Source: Flammeovirgaceae bacterium UBA2371 (GTDB taxonomy: Bacteria; Bacteroidota; Bacteroidia; Cytophagales; Cyclobacteriaceae). From it: a stretch of DNA of 43,098 bases. The notes beneath the pieces were generated by a model. It saw only the letters and a program-made list of their open reading frames with translations. It was not told where the DNA came from and did no database searches. Location: NCBI GenBank assembly GCA_002345965.1, contig DDTF01000006.1, positions 9,082 through 52,179 of the forward strand. Reading direction: 5' to 3'. A program made the position numbers and the translations under genes. Below, in pieces: positions 1-7,175 of this stretch. Position 1 is the stretch's first letter, and each line of letters starts with the position of its first letter.

Positions 1-812
1 AGGTCGGACCAGGCGAAGTCGCTAAGCCAAACATAAACATTGTCGGCTTTTTCCATTATGCCGTAGTCGATCGATATGTTTTTACTTTGAACGTAGGCAG
101 TCTTGATGGCTCGTGCCTCTTGCTCGGTATAAAATTTTGATGAGGCCTCTTCAAAAACCTCGGCTATCTCGGGCTGATGTTTTTGAAGTGCCGCAATCAC
201 CGCCTGAACACCCCAAACAAATATTCCTGAGTTCCACACAAAATCCCCACTATCGATAAATTTCTTGGCAAGCGCCAATGCTGGTTTTTCAGTAAATGTT
301 TTTACTTTTTTTAAAGGACTTTTAGAATTGAGATATTGAATGTAGCCATAGCCAGTTTCCGGTCTGGTCGGTTTGATGCCCATGGTGATCAACTTGTCCT
401 GATCCTTGGCTTGCTCCACAGATTTATGAATTGTTTTTTGAAAAGCAACTTCGTTGAGAACCACATGATCGGCCGGACTTACCACTATAATTGCATCAGG
501 TGTGCGCTGCGCTATCCGATAGCTGGCATAAGCTATGCACGGGGCAGTGTTTTTACGCATCGGCTCCACCAATATCTGGGCGTCATCCACTCCCAACTGC
601 GCTTTGGTAATGTCTGCCAAATCTTCATTGGTAACAATGAAAATATTTTCCTTAGGGCAGAGTGGCAGAAATCGTTCATAAGTTGATTGTATCAGAGTTT
701 TACCCGTACCCAATACATCTAAATATTGTTTTGGTTTTGAGTTGCGACTGTAGGGCCAAAATCGAGTGCCTACCCCTCCGGCCATCAAGACCACAAAAAG
801 TTTCTTATCCAT
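1..812 (-). CDS. manC: Mannose-1-phosphate guanylyltransferase, C-terminus cut by window edge
   Basis: Makes GDP-mannose from mannose-1-phosphate and GTP in the cytoplasm, a precursor of surface polysaccharide and glycan. Translation from the ATG at 810-812 runs leftward without a stop to the window edge, giving about 270 residues of a family that is usually about 350. The nucleotidyltransferase signature AGGVGTRFWPYSR is at residues 11-23, and VSPADHVV and FTEKPALA follow further on, as in GDP-mannose pyrophosphorylases. It lies 40 bp downstream of kdsD on the same strand and is probably co-transcribed with it. The missing C-terminus means a fused isomerase domain (bifunctional form) cannot be excluded, although the short standalone type is usual in Bacteroidota. 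Confidence 0.9.
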   Translation of the reverse strand, partial: MDKKLFVVLMAGGVGTRFWPYSRNSKPKQYLDVLGTGKTLIQSTYERFLPLCPKENIFIVTNEDLADITKAQLGVDDAQILVEPMRKNTAPCIAYASYRIAQRTPDAIIVVSPADHVVLNEVAFQKTIHKSVEQAKDQDKLITMGIKPTRPETGYGYIQYLNSKSPLKKVKTFTEKPALALAKKFIDSGDFVWNSGIFVWGVQAVIAALQKHQPEIAEVFEEASSKFYTEQEARAIKTAYVQSKNISIDYGIMEKADNVYVWLSDFAWSD

Positions 813-852
813 TATTTGGTAATCGGTTGGAAATAATCAAATAAAAATAAAA

Positions 853-1821
853 CTAAACAATTCCCTCTTTTAGCAAATCGTGCAAATGAATAAGACCCAC
901 TACTTTTTTCTCATTCAATACAACCAGTTGGGTAATACTGTTTTGCTGCATTATTTGCAATGCTTTTACAGCCAGTTCTCCAGCATCAATTGTTTTGGGG
1001 TTTTTTGTTAAAATATCACCTGCCGTAGATGAATCCATTTGAATGCCCTTTTGAAGCATTCTTCTCAAGTCTCCATCGGTAATTATTCCGATAAGCGTTT
1101 GGTCAGCGTGCACAACTGCAGCCGCTCCAAGGCGTTTAGAGGATATTTCAATGATTACTTCTTTAAGCGGAGTATCTATAGCCACGAGCGGTAGTGCTTT
1201 TCTAACCATGACATCATCCACCCTTAGGTACAACTGCTTTCCTAGTGCGCCACCAGGATGATACTGTGCAAAATCTTCACTTGAAAAATTCCTCAATTTT
1301 AAAAGACAAACCGCTAAAGCATCGCCCATGGCCAGATGCGCTGTAGTGCTTGTGGTTGGCGCCAGGTTATTGGGGCAAGCTTCCTCACCTATGGTTGCAT
1401 TAAGCACGTAATCAGCTTGCTGAGCAAGATATGAATCAATATTACTTACCAATGCAACAAGTTTAAATCCTCTCCGTTTTACAAGCGGAACCAGCACCTT
1501 GATTTCAGGTGTATTGCCGCTCTTCGAAAGACAGATAACAATGTCCTCGTTTTGTATCATGCCCAAATCGCCATGAATGGCATCTGCAGCATGCATAAAA
1601 AGAGAAGGTGTACCAGTGGAATTAAGTGTTGCCACAATTTTGTTAGCAATTATGGCGCTTTTACCAATACCCGTGATGACAACTCTACCTTTCAACTGGA
1701 TGATTTCTTTGACGCAAGCTTCAAAATCATCATCAATAAATTGGATCAAATTTTCGATCGCCCGAGCTTCATTTAATAGTACCTCGGTGGCTACTTTCTT
1801 AATATTTTTTGTTAAATTCAA
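853..1821 (-). CDS. kdsD: Arabinose-5-phosphate isomerase (KpsF/GutQ/KdsD family)
   Basis: Interconverts ribulose-5-phosphate and arabinose-5-phosphate, the first committed step toward Kdo of lipopolysaccharide. The 322-residue protein has the family layout: an N-terminal SIS sugar-isomerase domain (about residues 35-170, with TGIGKSA near 50-56 and the conserved HAADAIHGDLGM segment) and two C-terminal CBS domains (about 205-322, with IITDGDLRR in the first). No in-frame ATG precedes the SIS domain. The best start is TTG at 1819-1821, preceded in frame by a stop a few codons upstream, and the N-terminus from there matches the family length. It is divergent from recQ and followed by manC, in line with a role in envelope glycan synthesis. 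Confidence 0.93.
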   Translation of the reverse strand: MNLTKNIKKVATEVLLNEARAIENLIQFIDDDFEACVKEIIQLKGRVVITGIGKSAIIANKIVATLNSTGTPSLFMHAADAIHGDLGMIQNEDIVICLSKSGNTPEIKVLVPLVKRRGFKLVALVSNIDSYLAQQADYVLNATIGEEACPNNLAPTTSTTAHLAMGDALAVCLLKLRNFSSEDFAQYHPGGALGKQLYLRVDDVMVRKALPLVAIDTPLKEVIIEISSKRLGAAAVVHADQTLIGIITDGDLRRMLQKGIQMDSSTAGDILTKNPKTIDAGELAVKALQIMQQNSITQLVVLNEKKVVGLIHLHDLLKEGIV

Positions 1822-1852
1822 TGCTCTTACTTAGTTAGGAAACAACGGGATG

Positions 1853-1860
1853 CAAAGATA
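1853..1860 (-). promoter_or_regulatory. Candidate Bacteroidota -7 promoter box for kdsD
   Basis: The minus strand reads TATCTTTG, a full match to the Bacteroidota -7 consensus TAnnTTTG, about 30 bp upstream of the kdsD start codon. I do not see a good -33 TTTG at the usual 19-bp spacing, so this is a partial match only. Confidence 0.4.
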
Positions 1861-1892
1861 AGTATTTCAACCGTTATTATGTTTTGTTATTT

Positions 1893-4082
1893 ATGATTGT
1901 CGCAGAAGAGAAAGATACTTTAAGGGAAAAACTCAAGGAATTATTTGGATACACTACATTCAGAGGTAATCAGGAAGTTGTTATAAGAAATATACTTGAA
2001 GGTAAGAATACATTTGTAATTATGCCCACCGGTGCGGGTAAGTCATTGTGCTACCAGTTGCCCGCCATGATCAAGGATGGTTTAGCCGTTGTGATCTCAC
2101 CGCTTATAGCTCTGATGAAGAATCAGGTAGACCAACTCAATGCTTACGGAATTAACGCACGTTTTCTGAATTCAACCTTGAGCAAGTCAGAGATTACAAG
2201 ATTGAAAAAAGATTGTATCAATGGCGATGTGAAACTATTGTATGTGGCGCCTGAATCACTGAACAAAGAAGAGTACATTGAATTTCTTCTAAAAGCCAAT
2301 GTGTCATTTATTGCCATCGATGAGGCGCACTGCATTTCAGAGTGGGGCCATGACTTCAGGCCAGAGTACAGGAAAATAAAAAGCATGATCGCCCAGTTGG
2401 GTAATATGCCCGTAATTGCGCTTACGGCCACAGCCACTCCAAAAGTTCAGATCGATATACAGAAGAACTTACAAATGGAGGATGCTGATATTTTTGTCTC
2501 TTCATTCAATAGAAAAAACTTATACTACGAAGTTCGCCCCAAAAAGGAAACCAAAAAGCAACTGATAAAATTTCTAAAAGACAATAAAGGCAAATCAGGA
2601 ATCATTTATTGTCTGAGCAGGAAAAAAGTAGAAGAGATCGCTCAACTGCTTAATGTAAATGGCTTCAAGGCCGTTCCCTATCACGCTGGTCTTGACGCAG
2701 ATGTTCGCGTAAAAAATCAAGATGATTTTCTTAATGAAGAAGTAGATATCGTTGTTGCTACCATTGCTTTTGGAATGGGTATTGACAAACCGGATGTGCG
2801 ATTTGTGATTCACTATGATGTTCCCAAATCCCTGGAAGGATATTATCAGGAAACAGGAAGGGCAGGAAGAGATGGCCTGGAAGGAATTTGCCTCATGTTC
2901 TATAGCCACAACGACCTGAGCAAACTTGAAAAATTCAACAAAGACAAACCCGTACAGGAAAGAGAGAACGCCCGCATTCTATTACAGGAAATGGAATTTT
3001 ATGCGGAGTCTCCCATATGCCGAAGAAAACAACTTTTACATTATTTTGGCGAAGAATTCAAAGTTGATAATTGCGGAGCATGTGACAACTGCGTACATCC
3101 GCGCGAACAATTTGATGGAACTGAAGCTGTAAAAACAGTATTGGAAGCTGTTCAACAAACCAACGAGCGCTTTGGATTGAGCCACCTGGTAAATGTTATT
3201 CGAGGCATCGAAGACGAGTACGTAAAGAGTTACAACCACGCTGACCTTCCTATCTATGGAAAAGGTGGCGATGAGGATGCTGACTTCTGGAAATCAGTTA
3301 TTCGCCAGGCATTGATTTATCAATATCTAGAAAAAGACATCGACAGCATAGGTGTGCTTAAAATAAAAGACAAAGGCAGGAAGTTTCTGAAAAAACCTGA
3401 GCCTATCGAGCTGGCGCGTGATCACGACTTTACCAGTGAGGGTGATGAGGAAGAATCAGCAGAAAGAATACCTATTAACTCGAAAGCTTACGATGTAAAG
3501 TTATTCGAGATGTTGAAGTCGCTACGGAAGAACATTGCTAAAGAAAAAGACCTGCCTCCGTATGTGATTTTTCAAGATCCGTCTCTGGAAGAAATGGCCA
3601 CCACTTACCCAACCACTAAAGAAGAATTGGCTTCTGTGAATGGCGTAGGTATGGGCAAAGTTCAAAAGTTTGGTAAAAGCTTCCTTGAGCTGATCAAAGA
3701 ATATGTGGAGGAGAATGATATTGAAACTGCAGCCGACATCGTTGTAAAATCTTCAGTCAACAAATCCAAGATTAAGATATTCATCATTCAACAAATCGAC
3801 CGTAAAGTTGACTTGGAGGAAATAGCTGATTCCAAAGGCATCACCTTTGAAGACATGCTAACCGAAATTGAAAACATTTGTTATTCAGGCACAAAGCTCA
3901 ATCTTGATTACTACATTGATGAGATACTGGATGAGAGCAAACAAGAGCAGATCTTCGAATACTTTCTCAATTCTGAAACAGACAGTATTGAGGAAGCCTT
4001 ACAGGATGAAGATATGTCCGACTTTTCAGAGGAAGAAATTCGCCTGATGCGGATTAAATTCCTTTCAGAGTACGCCAACTGA
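1893..4082 (+). CDS. recQ: ATP-dependent DNA helicase RecQ
   Basis: 3'-5' DNA helicase for recombination and replication-fork repair. Taken from the ATG at 1893 it has 729 residues; an in-frame TTG at 1884 is possible but less likely. Visible in order: Walker A MPTGAGKS (about 44-51), DEAH box IDEAHCISEWGHD (from about 142), helicase motif VI YYQETGRAGRDG, the RecQ zinc-binding cysteines C376, C394, C397 and C400 (ending CGACDNC), a winged-helix RQC region, an HRDC segment (about 515-600) and a C-terminal extension of about 120 residues. The total is longer than the 610 residues of E. coli RecQ, as is common in Bacteroidota. It is divergent from kdsD and followed by a hairpin terminator. Confidence 0.96.
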   Translation: MIVAEEKDTLREKLKELFGYTTFRGNQEVVIRNILEGKNTFVIMPTGAGKSLCYQLPAMIKDGLAVVISPLIALMKNQVDQLNAYGINARFLNSTLSKSEITRLKKDCINGDVKLLYVAPESLNKEEYIEFLLKANVSFIAIDEAHCISEWGHDFRPEYRKIKSMIAQLGNMPVIALTATATPKVQIDIQKNLQMEDADIFVSSFNRKNLYYEVRPKKETKKQLIKFLKDNKGKSGIIYCLSRKKVEEIAQLLNVNGFKAVPYHAGLDADVRVKNQDDFLNEEVDIVVATIAFGMGIDKPDVRFVIHYDVPKSLEGYYQETGRAGRDGLEGICLMFYSHNDLSKLEKFNKDKPVQERENARILLQEMEFYAESPICRRKQLLHYFGEEFKVDNCGACDNCVHPREQFDGTEAVKTVLEAVQQTNERFGLSHLVNVIRGIEDEYVKSYNHADLPIYGKGGDEDADFWKSVIRQALIYQYLEKDIDSIGVLKIKDKGRKFLKKPEPIELARDHDFTSEGDEEESAERIPINSKAYDVKLFEMLKSLRKNIAKEKDLPPYVIFQDPSLEEMATTYPTTKEELASVNGVGMGKVQKFGKSFLELIKEYVEENDIETAADIVVKSSVNKSKIKIFIIQQIDRKVDLEEIADSKGITFEDMLTEIENICYSGTKLNLDYYIDEILDESKQEQIFEYFLNSETDSIEEALQDEDMSDFSEEEIRLMRIKFLSEYAN

Positions 4083-4107
4083 TTTTCAAGCGATTACATC
4101 CAAAATT

Positions 4108-4143
4108 ACCTCAAAGCGTCTATCTTTGAGGTTTTTACTTTTT
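4108..4143 (+). terminator. Hairpin terminator after recQ, overlapping a possible purD -7 box
   Basis: Nine-bp stem ACCTCAAAG (4108-4116) and CTTTGAGGT (4124-4132) with a 7-nt loop, then a T-rich tail (4133-4143). It sits 26 bp after the recQ stop and fits an intrinsic terminator. The right arm contains TATCTTTG (4121-4128), see the separate promoter entry. Confidence 0.65.
4121..4128 (+). promoter_or_regulatory. Candidate -7 box for purD-ricT-gldH
   Basis: TATCTTTG matches the Bacteroidota TAnnTTTG consensus 31 bp before the purD ATG. It overlaps the recQ terminator stem, and no TTTG is seen at the expected -33 distance, so the call is tentative. Confidence 0.4.
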
Positions 4144-4159
4144 AGCGCAAAACTAACTA

Positions 4160-5452
4160 ATGAACATACTGGTAATTGGCAGCGGAGGCCGCGAACATGC
4201 ACTTGCCTGGAAAATTAAGCAGAGCCCGCAATGCGGGCAGCTGTTTGTAGCCCCCGGTAACGCTGGCACGGCATCGGTGGCCCAAAACATAAACATTGAT
4301 GTTGAAGATTTTGAAAAGCTAGGCAAGCTGGCCATAGAAAAAAGAATTGAACTTATTGTAGTTGGACCTGAAGGGGCTTTGGTGAAAGGAATTCGGGATT
4401 ATTTTGAAGCTGACCCTTCCCTCAGTCACATCCTCATGGTAGGTCCTGGGAAAAGCGGTGCCAGATTGGAAGGTAGCAAAGATTTTTCAAAACAGTTTAT
4501 GGTGAGAAATGGAATTCCCACCGGTAAAGCAAAAACTTTCACTGCCAATCAAATTAATGAAGCCTATCAGTACCTGGAGACACTACAACCTCCATTCGTG
4601 TTGAAAGCAGATGGGCTTGCCGCAGGAAAGGGTGTGGTAATTTGCGCAAGTAAGGAAGAGGCTCAAGAGGTGATTCGAGAGATGCTGGAGGACAAAAAAT
4701 TTGGTGACGCCAGCAGCAAGGTATTGGTTGAAGAATTTTTAGAGGGGATAGAGCTGTCAGTATTTGTAATGACTGACGGGAAAAATTATGCTATTCTTCC
4801 CGAAGCAAAGGATTATAAACGCATTGGCGAAAAGGATACCGGTCCCAATACCGGTGGCATGGGTGCTGTATCCCCTGTGGTATTTGCTGATGTCACCTTC
4901 ATGAAAAAAGTTGAAGAAAAGGTAATCAAGCCTACTATTGCAGGACTGGCCAAAGAGAACATTCCCTATAAAGGATTTGTCTTCATTGGACTAATGAATG
5001 TCAAAGGAGAACCCTTTGTGATCGAATACAATGCACGCATGGGTGACCCAGAGACCCAGGTGGTATTGCCAAGGATTGACAGCGATTTTGTTGAATTGCT
5101 CATTCAAACTGCAAAAGGTGAGTTGACATCAACACCAGTACCCCAAAAGGATAAAGTCGCCATGACGGTAGTAATGGTAGCAGAAGGGTATCCTGGTAGT
5201 TATGAAAAAGGAAAAGTAATTCAAGGCCTCAATAAAACCACCAATGGTTTGGTTTTCCATGCTGGTACAAAAGAGAATAACAGCGAAGTAATAACCAATG
5301 GAGGTAGGGTATTGGCTGTAACCGGCACAGGGAGCAATCTGAATGAGGCTTCTCAAGAGGCATATCAACTCATTTCAAGTATTCATTGGGATGGATTATA
5401 TTTCAGGAAAGATATTGGTGATGATCTAAAAAAGTGGTCCGGCTCACTTTGA
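4160..5452 (+). CDS. purD: Phosphoribosylamine-glycine ligase
   Basis: Second step of de novo purine synthesis: ATP-dependent joining of glycine to 5-phosphoribosylamine to give GAR. The 430-residue length is standard. The N-terminal GARS-N domain opens with VIGSGGREHALAWKI (residues 5-19). The ATP-grasp core contains VLKADGLAAGKGV, a KVLVEEFLEG segment, GPNTGGMGAVSPV and YNARMGDPETQVV, all expected of PurD. The start ATG at 4160 places the Rossmann strand at the correct distance from the N-terminus. It leads a probable operon with ricT, 15 bp downstream. Confidence 0.97.
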   Translation: MNILVIGSGGREHALAWKIKQSPQCGQLFVAPGNAGTASVAQNINIDVEDFEKLGKLAIEKRIELIVVGPEGALVKGIRDYFEADPSLSHILMVGPGKSGARLEGSKDFSKQFMVRNGIPTGKAKTFTANQINEAYQYLETLQPPFVLKADGLAAGKGVVICASKEEAQEVIREMLEDKKFGDASSKVLVEEFLEGIELSVFVMTDGKNYAILPEAKDYKRIGEKDTGPNTGGMGAVSPVVFADVTFMKKVEEKVIKPTIAGLAKENIPYKGFVFIGLMNVKGEPFVIEYNARMGDPETQVVLPRIDSDFVELLIQTAKGELTSTPVPQKDKVAMTVVMVAEGYPGSYEKGKVIQGLNKTTNGLVFHAGTKENNSEVITNGGRVLAVTGTGSNLNEASQEAYQLISSIHWDGLYFRKDIGDDLKKWSGSL

Positions 5453-5467
5453 TAAATATATAGAATT

Positions 5468-6649
5468 ATGGGTTGTGCATGTGGAACGGAGAAAGATGGA
5501 AAAGTAAGTGGTTGCAACAACAATGGTGCCTGTCAAACGGGTGGCTGCAACAAAATGAACGTGTTCGACTGGCTTTCCAATATGGACATGCCCACTCATG
5601 ACAAATTGGATGTAGTTGAAGTGCGTTTCAAAGGAGGTCAAAAAGATTTTTTCAGAAATACAGATCGCCTGGATTTGACAACAGGCGATGCCGTAATCGT
5701 AGAAGTACCCAATGGCCATCATCTTGGTCATGTGTCTATGCAAGGGGAACTGGTGAGGTTGCAAATGCAAAAGAAAAAAATCGCCAACGATAAATCCATT
5801 AAAAAGATATATCGGATTGCACACCAAAAGGATCTCGAAAAATATGAAGACGTTAAAAAGAGGGAACACCCAACTCTTTACCGCACCAGAGAAATTATCC
5901 GACAGCTAAAATTGAACATGAAGCTTTCGGATATTGAGTATCAAGCTGACAATACCAAAGCAACATTTTTTTATTCAGCGGAAGACCGGGTGGATTTCAG
6001 AGAGCTAATTAAGATTTTAGCCACTGAATTTAAGATACGGGTGGAAATGAGACAGATTAGCTTGCGTCAGGAAGCAGGTAGACTTGGTGGAATTGGGGTA
6101 TGTGGAAGGGAACTCTGCTGCTCTACATGGCTGAGTGAATTTAAGAACGTAGCTACCAGTGCTGCACGTTATCAGAATCTATCCCTCAATCCCAGCAAAC
6201 TGTCGGGGCAATGCGGCCGACTTAAATGCTGTCTCAACTATGAGCTCGAGACTTACATGGATGCATTGGAGGGTATTCCAAAAGTGGAAGAGCCACTGAA
6301 AACAGAGCAGGGAGATGCTGTACTCCAAAAGACAGACATTTTCAGAAGAATCATGTGGTTTGGTTATAACAGGGAAAACACATGGTTTCCAATCAATGTA
6401 GATCGTGTCAACGAGATACTGCGCATGAACAAAGAAGGCAAAAAACCTGCGAGTCTTGAGGAAAATGCTGTTGCGGAAAAAATTCCTATCTCTTCTCTGA
6501 ATAGTGATCTGGAAAACATGGACAAAAAGTTTACAGACAAGTCCAAAAAGAAAAAACGCAAAAACAAAAAGCGCAAAAGCAGAAATAACCCCAGAAACAA
6601 CCCGAAAAATAATCCAAGGACTAATCAGTCAAACCAGAACAAAGGATGA
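5468..6649 (+). CDS. ricT: RicT/PSP1-domain protein with an N-terminal cysteine cluster
   Basis: Member of the PSP1 family (B. subtilis RicT/YaaT, a partner in the Fe-S-containing Ric complex that affects RNA processing). The 393-residue protein has the PSP1 core at about 48-265, including GRLGGIGVCGRELCCSTW (C212, C217, C218) and GQCGRLKCCLNYE (C249, C254, C255), the family's conserved cysteine motifs. Before the core is an extra cysteine-rich leader with C3, C5, C16, C22 and C27. After it is a lysine- and arginine-rich stretch (about 353-372) and an Asn/Pro repeat tail, which could bind nucleic acid. It is followed by gldH with a 4-bp ATGA overlap, suggesting translational coupling. The function outside Firmicutes is not known to me. 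Confidence 0.85.
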   Translation: MGCACGTEKDGKVSGCNNNGACQTGGCNKMNVFDWLSNMDMPTHDKLDVVEVRFKGGQKDFFRNTDRLDLTTGDAVIVEVPNGHHLGHVSMQGELVRLQMQKKKIANDKSIKKIYRIAHQKDLEKYEDVKKREHPTLYRTREIIRQLKLNMKLSDIEYQADNTKATFFYSAEDRVDFRELIKILATEFKIRVEMRQISLRQEAGRLGGIGVCGRELCCSTWLSEFKNVATSAARYQNLSLNPSKLSGQCGRLKCCLNYELETYMDALEGIPKVEEPLKTEQGDAVLQKTDIFRRIMWFGYNRENTWFPINVDRVNEILRMNKEGKKPASLEENAVAEKIPISSLNSDLENMDKKFTDKSKKKKRKNKKRKSRNNPRNNPKNNPRTNQSNQNKG

Positions 6650-7116
6650 GAATCTTCACAGTATTGATTTTGTTGTCGTTGTTTTCGTGCGATCAATCAA
6701 GGGTATACGAGCAACAAGTTGATTTTCCTGATAAAGCCTGGTTAGTTAGCAACCAGCCTCGGTTCGAATTTGAAATTAAAGATCACACCCGAAATTATAA
6801 CCTCTATTACACCGTTAGGAATTCACTTGAATTTCCATTTTCCAGAATTTTCGTTACCTATACATTAAGTGATTCCACCAGTCAACAACAAAAAAAGGAT
6901 CTGCTTTCTGCTTATTTGTTTGATCAGAAGACAGGAGAACCATTTGGTGATAGTGGCATTGGTGATTTATTTGATCACCGCTTTCCCATCGTAACAAACT
7001 ATCATTTCGACAGACCCGGCAAATACTTCATCCAACTTGAACAGTTCAACCGGTTGGATACCCTAAAGGGAATAATGGCCGTGGGCATCAGAGTAGAGAC
7101 TACTTCGCAAGAATAG
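6646..7116 (+). CDS. gldH: Gliding motility lipoprotein GldH
   Basis: GldH family outer-membrane-associated lipoprotein, needed for gliding in Flavobacterium johnsoniae and linked to the Gld/type IX secretion machinery. The 156-residue product begins with a lipoprotein signal and lipobox SLFSC (lipidated Cys15), then a beta-rich region with RNYNLYYTVRNS and a central GEPFGDSGIGDLFDH segment, which I recognise as typical of GldH. Its start overlaps the stop of ricT by 4 bp, a pairing that recurs in this phylum. GldH alone does not prove gliding, as it persists in non-gliding relatives. Confidence 0.85.
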   Translation: MRIFTVLILLSLFSCDQSRVYEQQVDFPDKAWLVSNQPRFEFEIKDHTRNYNLYYTVRNSLEFPFSRIFVTYTLSDSTSQQQKKDLLSAYLFDQKTGEPFGDSGIGDLFDHRFPIVTNYHFDRPGKYFIQLEQFNRLDTLKGIMAVGIRVETTSQE

Positions 7117-7122
7117 ACAGCA

Positions 7123-7167
7123 CAAAAAAAAAGGTGACTCTATGTGAGTCACCTTTCCTTTTATTTC
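7123..7167. terminator. Bidirectional terminator between gldH and secDF
   Basis: A 10-bp perfect stem, AAGGTGACTC (7131-7140) and GAGTCACCTT (7146-7155), has a TATGT loop, an A-run on the left (7123-7132) and a T-rich run on the right. It can terminate both the plus-strand gldH transcript and the converging minus-strand secDF transcript. Confidence 0.88.
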
Positions 7168-7175
7168 ACTTAGGC

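Noticed and set aside
336..844. 116- and 60-codon plus-strand ORFs over manC
   Set aside because: The minus strand clearly encodes the guanylyltransferase with the AGGVGTRFWP signature, so these are shadows.
1884..1892. TTG start three codons before the recQ ATG
   Set aside because: The ATG at 1893 is a better start and the extra residues have no family support.
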